From Bacteroidaceae bacterium (GTDB taxonomy: Bacteria > Bacteroidota > Bacteroidia > Bacteroidales > Bacteroidaceae): a DNA stretch of 34,248 bases. How positions within the stretch are numbered: position 1 is the first letter of the stretch; each line of letters starts with the position of its first letter. The notes beneath the pieces were generated by a model. The model was given only the letters and a program-made list of their open reading frames with translations. It was not told the origin of the DNA and did no database searches. The position numbers and the translations under genes are program-made. Of the stretch, positions 16,024 through 25,065 are shown piece after piece. The stretch is from assembly GCA_024697945.1 (NCBI GenBank), contig JAILRU010000034.1, forward strand, positions 1 through 34,248, in the 5' to 3' direction.

Positions 16024-16040
16024 AGAAACGAAGGATTTTT
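16005..16040 (-). terminator. Terminator of the glucosaminidase-folC gene string
   Basis: A 12-bp perfect stem (16005-16016 with 16029-16040; ATCCTTCG/CGAAGGAT core), a 12-nt loop and a minus-strand T-run (16009-16002). It lies 16 bp beyond the folC stop codon. Confidence 0.9.
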
Positions 16041-16055
16041 CATGGTTGATATGTT

Positions 16056-17396
16056 TTAGAGCATATCTTTGGTCTGTAAACTCTTCAGCAGGTCTGCCAC
16101 AACAAAGGTTGAGCCGCCGATGAAGATGATGTCGTCCTTGTTGGCATTCGACCTGGCTGCTTTGTAGGCACTATCAACGTCATTGTAGGTTGAAAAATCG
16201 GAAAGTTGATGAGTTGAAGCTCTCTTCGCCAGTTCCTCCGCAGGCATGGCACGTTGCACGGAGGCTTGGGTGAAGTAATAGACGGCATCTTTGGGCAACA
16301 TGGAAAGTACGGTGGACACGTCCTTGTCATGGCAACAACCGAAAACGATATGAAGCCTTGCCTTCCTATCACTTTTAATTTTTAATTTTGAATTTTGAAT
16401 TTCGTCGAGTTGACGAATGATGTATTGCATTCCCCCGACGTTGTGCCCTGTGTCGCAAATGGTTAGGGGATTCTTGCTGATGGTCTGCCAGCGTCCCATA
16501 AGTCCAGTCATAGTGGTCACCTCGCAGAAGCCTCTGCGAACAGCTTCGTCGCTTATCACGATGCCCTGCTCCCTAAGCAAACGAACCGAGGTCAGGATGG
16601 TACGGGTGTTTTTCTCTTGGCAGAAACCTTGTAGCGCCCTCAGAATTTTGAATTTTGAATTTTGAATTTTGAATTCATCCTCTGCGAATGTAATGGGTGC
16701 CCCAACTTCCTTTGCTTTGTTCTGGAAGACGGCATTGACATCTTCGCCGCAATTCTCACCGATGCAGACTGGGATGCCTGGCTTGATGATGCCCGCCTTC
16801 TCTGTGGCAATCTTGGGGAGTGTGTCGCCGAGGAACTGTACGTGGTCGAAGCTGATGTTTGTGATAACGCTCAGGACCGGCGTGATGATGTTGGTACAGT
16901 CGAGTCTGCCACCCAGGCCTACCTCAATGACGGCAAAATCGACCTTCTGCTCTTCGAAGTACTTGAAGGCGAGGGCTGTGGCAAATTCAAAAAATGAAAA
17001 ATGAAAAGTGAAAAGTGAAAAATCATTTTTTCCCCTTCCCTCATTTTGAATTTTGAATTTATTAATTTTGAATTCTTCGACAAACTCAATAACCCTCTTC
17101 TTACTTATCATCTTGCCGTTGATGCGGATGCGTTCGCGGAAATCGACAAGGTGGGGACTGGTGTATAGTCCTACGCGATAGCCCTGAGCTTGAAGAATGG
17201 CTGCGAGGGTGTGACTGACGGAGCCTTTGCCGTTCGTGCCGCCCACGTGGATGGTACGATACTGCTGGTGCGGATGCCCAAAGTACGCATCAAGGGCGAG
17301 GGTGCCGTCAAGGCCCTCTTTATACGCTGCTGCCCCAACGTTTTGAAACATTGGAGCAGAGTCGAACAAGTATTGAACTGCCTGATCGTAGGTCAT
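16056..17396 (-). CDS. folC: Folylpolyglutamate/dihydrofolate synthase with repeat inserts
   Basis: A 446-aa Mur-ligase-like enzyme that adds glutamate to (dihydro)folates. Core motifs are intact: the P-loop [13 protein letters not shown] (about 50-60), [34 protein letters not shown] and [11 protein letters not shown]. Three low-complexity stretches interrupt it: about residues 107-134 ([20 protein letters not shown]), 240-251 ([11 protein letters not shown]) and 331-340 (EIQNSKLKI). Each is encoded by the same 7-bp repeats (AATTTTG, AATGAAA) that fill intergenic gaps here, yet the frame stays open. The ATG overlaps the dnaJ stop by four bases (ATGA), indicating translational coupling. The gene is probably functional, with inserts in loops; activity is inference. 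Confidence 0.92.
   Translation of the reverse strand: MTYDQAVQYLFDSAPMFQNVGAAAYKEGLDGTLALDAYFGHPHQQYRTIHVGGTNGKGSVSHTLAAILQAQGYRVGLYTSPHLVDFRERIRINGKMISKKRVIEFVEEFKINKFKIQNEGRGKNDFSLFTFHFSFFEFATALAFKYFEEQKVDFAVIEVGLGGRLDCTNIITPVLSVITNISFDHVQFLGDTLPKIATEKAGIIKPGIPVCIGENCGEDVNAVFQNKAKEVGAPITFAEDEFKIQNSKFKILRALQGFCQEKNTRTILTSVRLLREQGIVISDEAVRRGFCEVTTMTGLMGRWQTISKNPLTICDTGHNVGGMQYIIRQLDEIQNSKLKIKSDRKARLHIVFGCCHDKDVSTVLSMLPKDAVYYFTQASVQRAMPAEELAKRASTHQLSDFSTYNDVDSAYKAARSNANKDDIIFIGGSTFVVADLLKSLQTKDML
16377..16404. repeat. Heptad array inside folC (third)
   Basis: AATTTTT, AATTTTG, AATTTTG, AATTTCG. Read on the minus strand it encodes EIQNSKLKI. Confidence 0.9.
16644..16676. repeat. Heptad array inside folC (second)
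   Basis: AATTTTG four times plus AATTC. Three units make 21 bp, so the peptide FKIQNSK repeats every seven residues. Confidence 0.95.
16993..17075. repeat. Compound heptad array inside folC (first)
   Basis: Two blocks flank a short C-rich spacer: AATGAAA twice and AGTGAAA twice with AATCATT (16993-17027), then ATTTTGA, ATTTTGA, ATTTATTA, ATTTTGA (17043-17071). Both block types also occur in intergenic arrays of this window. Confidence 0.92.
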
Positions 17397-18574
17397 TCAA
17401 ACATCTTCTTGAACTTGTTGAAGAAATTGCTCTTTGCTGATGCTCCGGGCTTCATATTGTCGCTGGTGCGGAGCTTTTCGAAGGTATCCTTTTCTTCGCG
17501 AGACAGGTTCTCTGGAATATAGACACCAATCTGTACGATAAGGTCGCCTGTACCATAGCCGTAGCCCTGCACGATAGGCAGGCCCTTTCCACGCAGTCGC
17601 ATGATTTTGCCTGGCTGTGTGCCTGGGTCAATCTTTATCTTCACCTTGCCGTCGATGGTAGGCACTTCTGCTGTACCGCCCAGGATGGCTGTGGGAATGT
17701 CGAGCAGGAGTTGGTACTGCAGGTTCTGTCCGTCGCGTAGCAGTTCAGGATGCGATTCTTCCTCTATATAGACGTGGATATCGCCAGGTACGCCGTTCCA
17801 GCGGGCGGCATTGCCTTTACCCTTCTCGTTGACCACCATTCCTTCCTGTACACCTGCGGGAATCTTTATTTCTACAATTTCCTCTCCCTTGACGATGCCC
17901 TGTCCGCCGCATTGCTTACACTTGTTGCGGATGATGGAGCCAGTGCCGTTGCAGTTCTCGCATGGTGTTTGCGTTTGCATGTGGCCGAACATCGTGTTCA
18001 TGGTGCGATAGGTGGTTCCGCTGCCGTTGCACTTCGAGCAGGTTTCTTTCTTGCCGTCCTCGCTGCCGCTGCCGTGACAATGTGGGCAGGTGACGTACTT
18101 GTTGATTTTGAATTTCTTGGTGACACCAGAAGCGACTTCCTTCAAGTTGACGCGCACCTTGAGACGCAGGTCGGCACCTTTCTCAACGTGTTTGCCTCCG
18201 CTTCTGCCTCCACCGAATCCGCTGAATCCGCTGAATCCGCTGAAATCTCCGAAACCTCCGCCAAAGGCACCTCCAAAGGCTTCGTTCATCATATTGAAGA
18301 TGTCGTCCATCGACATGCCTGCACCTCCTCCGAAGCCGCCTTGCCCATTCATGCCGGCAAAGCCGAACTGGTCGTAGCGCTGACGTTTCTCAGGGTCGCG
18401 CAGGACATCGTATGCCTCTGCAGCCTCCTTGAACTTCTCTTCAGCTTCTTTGTTGCCAGGGTTGCGGTCAGGGTGGTACTTAATGGCCATCTTCTTGTAG
18501 GCGGCCTTTATCTCTGCGTCGCTGGCTGTCTTACTGACACCAAGCACTTCGTAATAATCTCTCTTCTCTGCCAT
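17393..18574 (-). CDS. dnaJ: Chaperone DnaJ
   Basis: A 393-aa type I Hsp40 that delivers unfolded proteins to DnaK and stimulates its ATPase. It has the J-domain with HPD in YHPDRNPG (about residue 34), a Gly/Phe region containing [11 protein letters not shown] (about 110-125), four CxxCxGxG-type zinc motifs ([32 protein letters not shown]) and the C-terminal substrate-binding domains. Full length. It follows grpE by 28 bp; that gap is a four-unit heptad array whose last unit (AGTTATG on the minus strand) provides the start codon. No CIRCE element is seen. Confidence 0.97.
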   Translation of the reverse strand: MAEKRDYYEVLGVSKTASDAEIKAAYKKMAIKYHPDRNPGNKEAEEKFKEAAEAYDVLRDPEKRQRYDQFGFAGMNGQGGFGGGAGMSMDDIFNMMNEAFGGAFGGGFGDFSGFSGFSGFGGGRSGGKHVEKGADLRLKVRVNLKEVASGVTKKFKINKYVTCPHCHGSGSEDGKKETCSKCNGSGTTYRTMNTMFGHMQTQTPCENCNGTGSIIRNKCKQCGGQGIVKGEEIVEIKIPAGVQEGMVVNEKGKGNAARWNGVPGDIHVYIEEESHPELLRDGQNLQYQLLLDIPTAILGGTAEVPTIDGKVKIKIDPGTQPGKIMRLRGKGLPIVQGYGYGTGDLIVQIGVYIPENLSREEKDTFEKLRTSDNMKPGASAKSNFFNKFKKMFE

Positions 18575-18599
18575 AACTATGAACTCATAACTATGAACT
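18572..18599. repeat. Heptad array forming the dnaJ start codon
   Basis: CATAACT and ATGAACT alternate, two of each, in exact 7-bp phase. The first CAT is the complement of the dnaJ ATG. Confidence 0.93.
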
Positions 18600-18602
18600 A
18601 AT

Positions 18603-19172
18603 TTAAACTCCCACTACAACCTGTGCGTGGCGGATGACTTTCTCGTTGAGTTTGTAGCCTGTCTGGGTACAATCCATCACCTTGCCTTTCAGTTCTGGCG
18701 TGGGAGCGGGCAGTTGAGCGACGGCCTCGTGGAGGTCAACGTCGAAATCAGCTTCTTTTGTCTCGATGACACTGACGCCCTGCTTGCCAAGAATGTCCAT
18801 AAACTTCTTGTAAATAAGCTCGACGCCTTCCAGTACGGCATTGACGTCTTCGGCATTTTTTGTATTCTTCAAAGCGCGTTCCAAATCGTCGATGACAGGC
18901 AGGATGGTGATGATGGTTCTCTCGCCGCCATTGAGGATGAGGTCGGTCTTCTCCTTGATGGTGCGTTTGCGGTAGTTCTCGAATTCTGCTATCTTGCGCA
19001 GCAACTGGTCCTTGAGGCTTGCAATCTCGGCATTGGCAGCATCAAGCTGCTCCTCAATGGTAAGCTCATGGTTTTCAGAGTCCTCAGCGCTCTCAGAGTT
19101 TTCTGAGTTTTCAACTTCCTCAGTATTCTGCTGCTTTTCTTTCAATTCTTTGTCTTTCTTTTCCTCTTTCAT
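18603..19172 (-). CDS. grpE: Nucleotide exchange factor GrpE
   Basis: A 189-aa cytoplasmic GrpE, the ADP-release factor for DnaK. The N-terminal 40 residues are charged and repetitive ([16 protein letters not shown]). A long coiled-coil follows with [15 protein letters not shown], then the beta-domain ending [18 protein letters not shown], the family's C-terminal signature. Directly upstream of dnaJ, as usual. Two octads precede the start. It may be read from the glucosaminidase/ABC-F promoter or from an unrecognised one in the 63-bp gap. Confidence 0.96.
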   Translation of the reverse strand: MKEEKKDKELKEKQQNTEEVENSENSESAEDSENHELTIEEQLDAANAEIASLKDQLLRKIAEFENYRKRTIKEKTDLILNGGERTIITILPVIDDLERALKNTKNAEDVNAVLEGVELIYKKFMDILGKQGVSVIETKEADFDVDLHEAVAQLPAPTPELKGKVMDCTQTGYKLNEKVIRHAQVVVGV

Positions 19173-19179
19173 AGTTATC

Positions 19180-19198
19180 TTCTTAACTTCTTAACTAC
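19180..19198. repeat. Octad pair before grpE
   Basis: TTCTTAAC twice, then TAC. The same 19 bases occur at 32710-32728 beyond the kinase stop codon. Confidence 0.75.
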
Positions 19199-19235
19199 AT
19201 TGTCCACTACAAGAATTGTGCCAATCGACATGATG

Positions 19236-20864
<1,629 letters not shown>

Positions 20865-21779
20865 TTACCTGATTCTGATGATTTCTCCCACTTCGACGGC
20901 ATGAGGTTCTTCCCATTTGTTCAGTTTGCAGAGCGACTCCAAACGGATGCCGTAGAGCTGTGCAATGTCGAAGAGACTCTGGTTCTCCTCCACGATGTGG
21001 ATGGGATTCTTGCGGAACTCGCGGGAAGCACATTTGCGTTTCTTCTGCAGGTAGATGAGGTCGCCTGCTGTGGGTGCATATTCGCGTGGCAAGTCGTTGT
21101 ACTTGTATAACTTGCGCAGGCTCACGCCAGTCTTCTTGCTGATGGTAGCCATATCGTCGCCTACCTCTACGATGATGAAATAGTTCTTGTTGCCTCGATA
21201 GACGATGTGGCGGTTGAAGAAGTCATCGTTGGAATTGCTTGTTGTCACTATTTTCGTCGCACGGTATTTGCCTGTATCGAAGCGGTAGAGTTCGTACATC
21301 TCGATTATGCGGATGAGTGCCTCTGCATAGGTGGGACTGGTGGCATAGCCCGCAGTTTTCAGGCCTCGTGCCCAGCCCTTGTAGTCGGTGCTGCCAAGGC
21401 GGTAGAGGCCCTGATAGCGTTTCCCTTGCAGGAACTTAGAGTGGTCGATGTAGCTGTCGCGGGCACTCTTGTACTTGCGGAACCTGTCGTTTGGAGCATC
21501 ATCACTCTGAATGATATACGGTCCCGTCCATGAGCCACCCACCTTGATGCCAAAATGATTGTTGGCCACGGTGGCAAGCCTGCTGCGTCCGGCATTGCTT
21601 TCCAGTAACCCCTGTGCCAAGGTAATGCTGGCAGGAATATGGTACTCGTGCATCTGCTCGATAGCCCAGTCCTTGTATTTGTCGATATAAGTCCAGTATG
21701 CCTGATTTGTTCTCTGTCCCCATGCTAATATGCTAGAGATGAGCATAAAGACGGTGTAAATATAGCGCATTTTCTTCAT
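20865..21779 (-). CDS. Secreted GH73 glucosaminidase with two LysM domains
   Basis: About 304 aa starting MKKMRYIYTVFML. I choose 21779 (or 21770) because the longer frame to 21791 overlaps the -7 box. A signal peptide ending near AWG is followed by a GH73 N-acetylglucosaminidase domain (about 20-165) with the Glu in ITLAQGLLESNAGRS, NNHFGIK and YATSPTYAEALIRIIE. Two LysM modules follow (about 190-250 and 260-304; IVEENQSLFDIAQLYGI). It would cleave peptidoglycan glycan strands in the periplasm. It is first in the gene string leading to ABC-F, grpE, dnaJ and folC. Confidence 0.9.
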   Translation of the reverse strand: MKKMRYIYTVFMLISSILAWGQRTNQAYWTYIDKYKDWAIEQMHEYHIPASITLAQGLLESNAGRSRLATVANNHFGIKVGGSWTGPYIIQSDDAPNDRFRKYKSARDSYIDHSKFLQGKRYQGLYRLGSTDYKGWARGLKTAGYATSPTYAEALIRIIEMYELYRFDTGKYRATKIVTTSNSNDDFFNRHIVYRGNKNYFIIVEVGDDMATISKKTGVSLRKLYKYNDLPREYAPTAGDLIYLQKKRKCASREFRKNPIHIVEENQSLFDIAQLYGIRLESLCKLNKWEEPHAVEVGEIIRIR

Positions 21780-21788
21780 TTTGCGGCA

Positions 21789-21796
21789 CAAAAGTA
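21789..21796 (-). promoter_or_regulatory. -7 box of the glucosaminidase operon (TACTTTTG)
   Basis: The minus-strand TACTTTTG lies 9 bp from the chosen start codon, so the mRNA would be nearly leaderless. It is divergent from the cdd promoter, with a repeat array between them. Confidence 0.6.
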
Positions 21797-21799
21797 CAA

Positions 21800-21847
21800 A
21801 ATATTTATGAATATTTATGAATTATGAATTATGAATTTTGAATTATT
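21800..21847. repeat. Array between two divergent promoters
   Basis: Two 10-bp AATATTTATG units, then AATTATG twice, AATTTTG and AATTATT. It ends 3 bp before the cdd -7 box and begins 3 bp from the divergent glucosaminidase -7 box. Confidence 0.92.
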
Positions 21848-21850
21848 TCG

Positions 21851-21858
21851 TAACTTTG
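21851..21858 (+). promoter_or_regulatory. -7 box of cdd (TAACTTTG)
   Basis: TAACTTTG matches the consensus and lies 23 bp before the ATG at 21882. This rules out an upstream start at 21831. Confidence 0.7.
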
Positions 21859-21881
21859 TGGCGCAAAAACTCAATTCTGAT

Positions 21882-22361
21882 ATGAGAGACTATAAGATTG
21901 AGGCCATCGTGAATATATGCGAGATGGCAGAACTGAGTGAATCGGACCGCGAGTTGGTGGAAGCTGCAAAGCAAGCTACGGACAGCAGCTATGCCCCGTA
22001 TAGCAAATTCCATGTCGGTGCGGCTGTGCGTCTTTCGGACGGTTCGATTGTTTTGGGTGCCAATCAGGAGAATGCTGCTTTCCCCTCAGGCCTGTGTGCT
22101 GAGCGGACAGCCCTTTTTGCTGCCAATGCACAATATCCTAACTTGCCAGTTGTAGCTTTGGCGATAGCCGCCCGTAAGGGTCGTTGTTTCCTGGACAAGC
22201 CCATCCCGCCCTGCGGAGCTTGCCGCCAAGTCATTTCGGGTGTCGAGGACCGCTTCGGTCAGTCCATTCGCATCCTGCTCTACGGCACCAATGGCGTCCT
22301 TGTTTCCGAGGGCATCGGTCCTCTTCTGCCGCTTCGCTTTGTCGATGATAATATGCGATAG
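21882..22361 (+). CDS. cdd: Cytidine deaminase
   Basis: A 159-aa zinc enzyme that converts cytidine or deoxycytidine to the uridine form in pyrimidine salvage. Zn ligand C72 and catalytic E74 are in LCAERTALF; the other ligands C111 and C114 are in PCGACRQV. YAPYSKFHVGAA and NQENAAFPSG form the substrate-binding part. Length fits the homotetrameric class. The start at 21882 is preferred because upstream codons overlap the -7 box. No terminator is evident after it; the next 185 bp hold only the promoter of the following gene. Confidence 0.94.
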   Translation: MRDYKIEAIVNICEMAELSESDRELVEAAKQATDSSYAPYSKFHVGAAVRLSDGSIVLGANQENAAFPSGLCAERTALFAANAQYPNLPVVALAIAARKGRCFLDKPIPPCGACRQVISGVEDRFGQSIRILLYGTNGVLVSEGIGPLLPLRFVDDNMR

Positions 22362-22483
22362 AAGTGCTTTTCCCTTGGTGTAAACAATAGAACAAATATG
22401 GGGTTATACGTCTTTTGAGGCATATTTAGGGGTCAGATAGTAAAAAAACTTGAAGAAATTTTCCTCATTATTAAAAAAAGACG

Positions 22484-22491
22484 TAACTTTG
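22484..22491 (+). promoter_or_regulatory. -7 box of the 806-aa secreted protein gene (TAACTTTG)
   Basis: TAACTTTG lies about 55 bp before the ATG at 22547, with TTTTC about 21 bp upstream as a weak -33. Confidence 0.65.
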
Positions 22492-22546
22492 CGCCCTGAA
22501 TTTATATAACTCCAGAAACTTAAATAATTTAATCTTAAAAGTTACT

Positions 22547-24967
22547 ATGATGAAAAAAATCTTCTTTTTGATGTTTCTCTTCGGTATTGTCTCTTCTACT
22601 GCTTTCGCGCAGGATGAGACTGATCCAGAAAGCCTTGCTGACTACAAGATAGCTTGTCTGGCTGGCATCGAGAATATAGACAAGATAAGAGGAGGTATCA
22701 ACCTTGACATGTGGGAAAGCCTTGCCTTCAACACTGCAGTTGCTGGAGCAAAGGCTGGTCTTGATGAATGCGAAACCACAGACGCAATGAACGGCGTGAT
22801 GGTGGGTCTCAGAGCATTTACAACGGCTATGCTGCAAACCAAGGGAAAGTTCAACGACGGCTTAGTCTTCACAGGCTTGATCGGTAACCAGTCTTTCGAT
22901 ACAGGTGACCTCTCATCGTGGTCCACTATCGGGTTCGACCTCGATAAAGTTGATGTTAACCAGGTGACCAACGACATCGTCAATAATGGTGATGTAAGTG
23001 GACTGCTTGATGCCGTTTCAATCAATGAGTGGAAGGAAAACACCAGGGCAGTCACGAATCAGGGAGAGAACAGCATGTCTGGCGGTCACAACAAGTACTA
23101 CCTCAACAGTGACAACCAGCTGATTATGCAGCCCATCATCGGCCTTCCGGCTGGCGTTTACAGCTTTAGCGCCAAGGTGGCTACCCCAACCTGGGGACAA
23201 ACCAATGTTTTCATCCCGAACAACGTCTTTCTCAATGCATTGGTCATCCCGGTTGATGTGGCACAGGAGTTCTTGGGCTATGACTTCGAGAACAATCTGG
23301 GCATAGACTACAGCTCCATTCCCATTTCTGAATTGATTTCCGCTTTCTCTACTGGCGATTTTAACCAAGTATTAAACAAACTGTTTGGCTTGTCTGGCGT
23401 ATCAGGATGGAAAGACATCCTTTCCAACACTTCCAAGATATGGGAGAATATAGAACCCCTCCTCCAGTTTGGCAAGCTCTATTCTGGAGCTGTTGCCGGT
23501 AAGGGAATCGACGTCTTTACGAATGCAGAAATGAGATTCATGATCGATGAGGGCGACATCGTCATTCTTGGTATCAACGCAGGTATTACGCAGTTCATCG
23601 GAGCCGAGGCTTACCGTGCCGACAATCTGAGACTTACTGGACTTCGGTCCGTAGGCGAGATTCTTACTGCTGCAAGGGCAGACCTGGCTGCAGCAGCCGA
23701 GGAAATGTCGCCTATCGAGGCCAACTACAATGCCGATGTGACGGACTTGAGCGCTCAGGCTGCCTTCACCTACGACAAAACTATCACCGAGTATTACAAC
23801 AACGCATATCTCGCTGTCAAGAACCAGAAGACCAAGAGGCTGAAGGACATCGTTACTCAGGCTGACCTTGACGACCTGGATGTCGTAGATGAAAAGCTTA
23901 ACCAATACACAGCGAAGATTGCGTCCGACATCGAAGCACTCAAGGCAGCGAAGGAAACATTCGACAAGAACGCCTTCATCGCTCCTGTAGATGGCGACCT
24001 GTTCAACATCCTGATGAAGGATGAAACTCCCGGATGGGCAGGGAACGCCGTCACCATCGACGAGGATATGGCAATGCATTTCAGCGAGAAGCCTGGAAAG
24101 TCCGCATTCACCCTCGCATTCAGCTTCGAGAAGGCTTCGGATGTATATAAGAACAAGCTCTATGCCTATGTCGATGACGGCCAGACCAGATACTACGTCG
24201 GAGCAAAGGAAGGCAGCCTTGCCCTCACGACAGACAAGGCCTTGGCTCTTCCCATCACAGCCACACCTTCCTACACTACGGAGGGAGAGCTCACCCTGAT
24301 GGCAGGCGGTATGTATCTTGGCACAACCACCGAAAACAACCTCATGGTGCCCACGAACGAGGAAGGTCAGCTGACAGCACTGTCCGTTAGCCCTGCTGCA
24401 GAAATGAGGGTTATCGTCACCATTCCTACAGGCAGGAATGTCGGCACGGCTATTCTTCCGTTTGATGCCGTATTCCCCTATGCCGGAGTCAGCGCATGCG
24501 CCGTCACAGGTTTTGGCGAAGACCTGCCATATCTTGAGACCGAAAACGTAACAAGCTTCAAGGCCAACACGCCCTACTGCGTCATGGCAGGCCCGGGCAA
24601 GTACACATTCACCGGTGTATCCCGTGCTCTCAAGCCCTCCTACGGCGATGGTCCTCTCATTGGAAGATTTGCATCGTACACTACGCAGGGTGGCAACGAA
24701 TACAAGATGACGGTTGACGAGGCAGATTTCATCATTTTCCGTCGTGCGGACGGAATGATTATTCCTGAGTTTGAGTGCTACCTGAAGACTGACTACCCGA
24801 ATGATGTCATCTTCTTCAGACAGGCAGATGCTGTCACAGGAATCGATGATATTCAAACTGGAGAAATGGTAAATGGTAAATGCTATGATCTCAGCGGCCG
24901 TCGCATTGATAATTCAAAATTGTCTCACGGTATCTACATCCAGGACGGCAAAAAGGTTCTGAGATAA
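22547..24967 (+). CDS. Large secreted protein of unknown function
   Basis: An 806-aa protein with a clear signal peptide (KKIFFLMFLFGIVSSTAFA, cut before QDE). Residues about 120-380 look like a discoid-type or carbohydrate-associated beta region. A helical segment rich in Lys/Asp (about 400-480, YLAVKNQKTKRLKDIVTQAD and following) may be a coiled coil. Beta-rich modules follow (IVTIPTGRNVGTAILPF, PYCVMAGPGKYTFTGVSR). The C-terminus reads NGKCYDLSGRRIDNSK and GIYIQDGKKVLR, a sorting/anchoring-like tail common in Prevotella and Bacteroides surface proteins. I recognise no catalytic family. It is monocistronic, with its own promoter and a hairpin after the stop. Confidence 0.7.
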   Translation: MMKKIFFLMFLFGIVSSTAFAQDETDPESLADYKIACLAGIENIDKIRGGINLDMWESLAFNTAVAGAKAGLDECETTDAMNGVMVGLRAFTTAMLQTKGKFNDGLVFTGLIGNQSFDTGDLSSWSTIGFDLDKVDVNQVTNDIVNNGDVSGLLDAVSINEWKENTRAVTNQGENSMSGGHNKYYLNSDNQLIMQPIIGLPAGVYSFSAKVATPTWGQTNVFIPNNVFLNALVIPVDVAQEFLGYDFENNLGIDYSSIPISELISAFSTGDFNQVLNKLFGLSGVSGWKDILSNTSKIWENIEPLLQFGKLYSGAVAGKGIDVFTNAEMRFMIDEGDIVILGINAGITQFIGAEAYRADNLRLTGLRSVGEILTAARADLAAAAEEMSPIEANYNADVTDLSAQAAFTYDKTITEYYNNAYLAVKNQKTKRLKDIVTQADLDDLDVVDEKLNQYTAKIASDIEALKAAKETFDKNAFIAPVDGDLFNILMKDETPGWAGNAVTIDEDMAMHFSEKPGKSAFTLAFSFEKASDVYKNKLYAYVDDGQTRYYVGAKEGSLALTTDKALALPITATPSYTTEGELTLMAGGMYLGTTTENNLMVPTNEEGQLTALSVSPAAEMRVIVTIPTGRNVGTAILPFDAVFPYAGVSACAVTGFGEDLPYLETENVTSFKANTPYCVMAGPGKYTFTGVSRALKPSYGDGPLIGRFASYTTQGGNEYKMTVDEADFIIFRRADGMIIPEFECYLKTDYPNDVIFFRQADAVTGIDDIQTGEMVNGKCYDLSGRRIDNSKLSHGIYIQDGKKVLR
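24864..24884. repeat. In-frame heptads before the C-terminal tail
   Basis: AAATGGT, AAATGGT, AAATGCT. They occupy the same place relative to CYDLSG as the array in the GH127 gene. Confidence 0.85.
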
Positions 24968-25000
24968 TACTCCTTACCTCGAATCAAGTATCATAACAAT

Positions 25001-25028
25001 CAGGAAGGCTTGCTGCGGCAAGCCTTCC
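25001..25028 (+). terminator. Strong hairpin after the 806-aa protein gene
   Basis: A 12-bp stem (AGGAAGGCTTGC with GCAAGCCTTCCT) around a TGCG tetraloop. The U-run is poor, so it may act as an RNA-stabilising end as well as a terminator. Confidence 0.65.
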
Positions 25029-25065
25029 TTGCCTAAGATGAAATATTTGCAAAAAAGTCATAGTT

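Noticed and set aside
19173..19235. CIRCE or other heat-shock operator before grpE
   Set aside because: No TTAGCACTC/GAGTGCTAA inverted repeat and no TAnnTTTG box found; only the octad pair.
21780..21791. Upstream start (MCRK) for the LysM-glucosaminidase
   Set aside because: The start codon would overlap the TACTTTTG -7 box, and MKKMRYIY gives a normal signal peptide start.
21831..21881. Upstream start for cytidine deaminase
   Set aside because: These codons lie within a heptad array and across the TAACTTTG -7 box; the deaminase domain begins after 21882.
23402..24856. 484-aa open frame antisense to the 806-aa secreted protein
   Set aside because: The sense frame has a signal peptide, a promoter box and a surface tail; the antisense frame has none of these.
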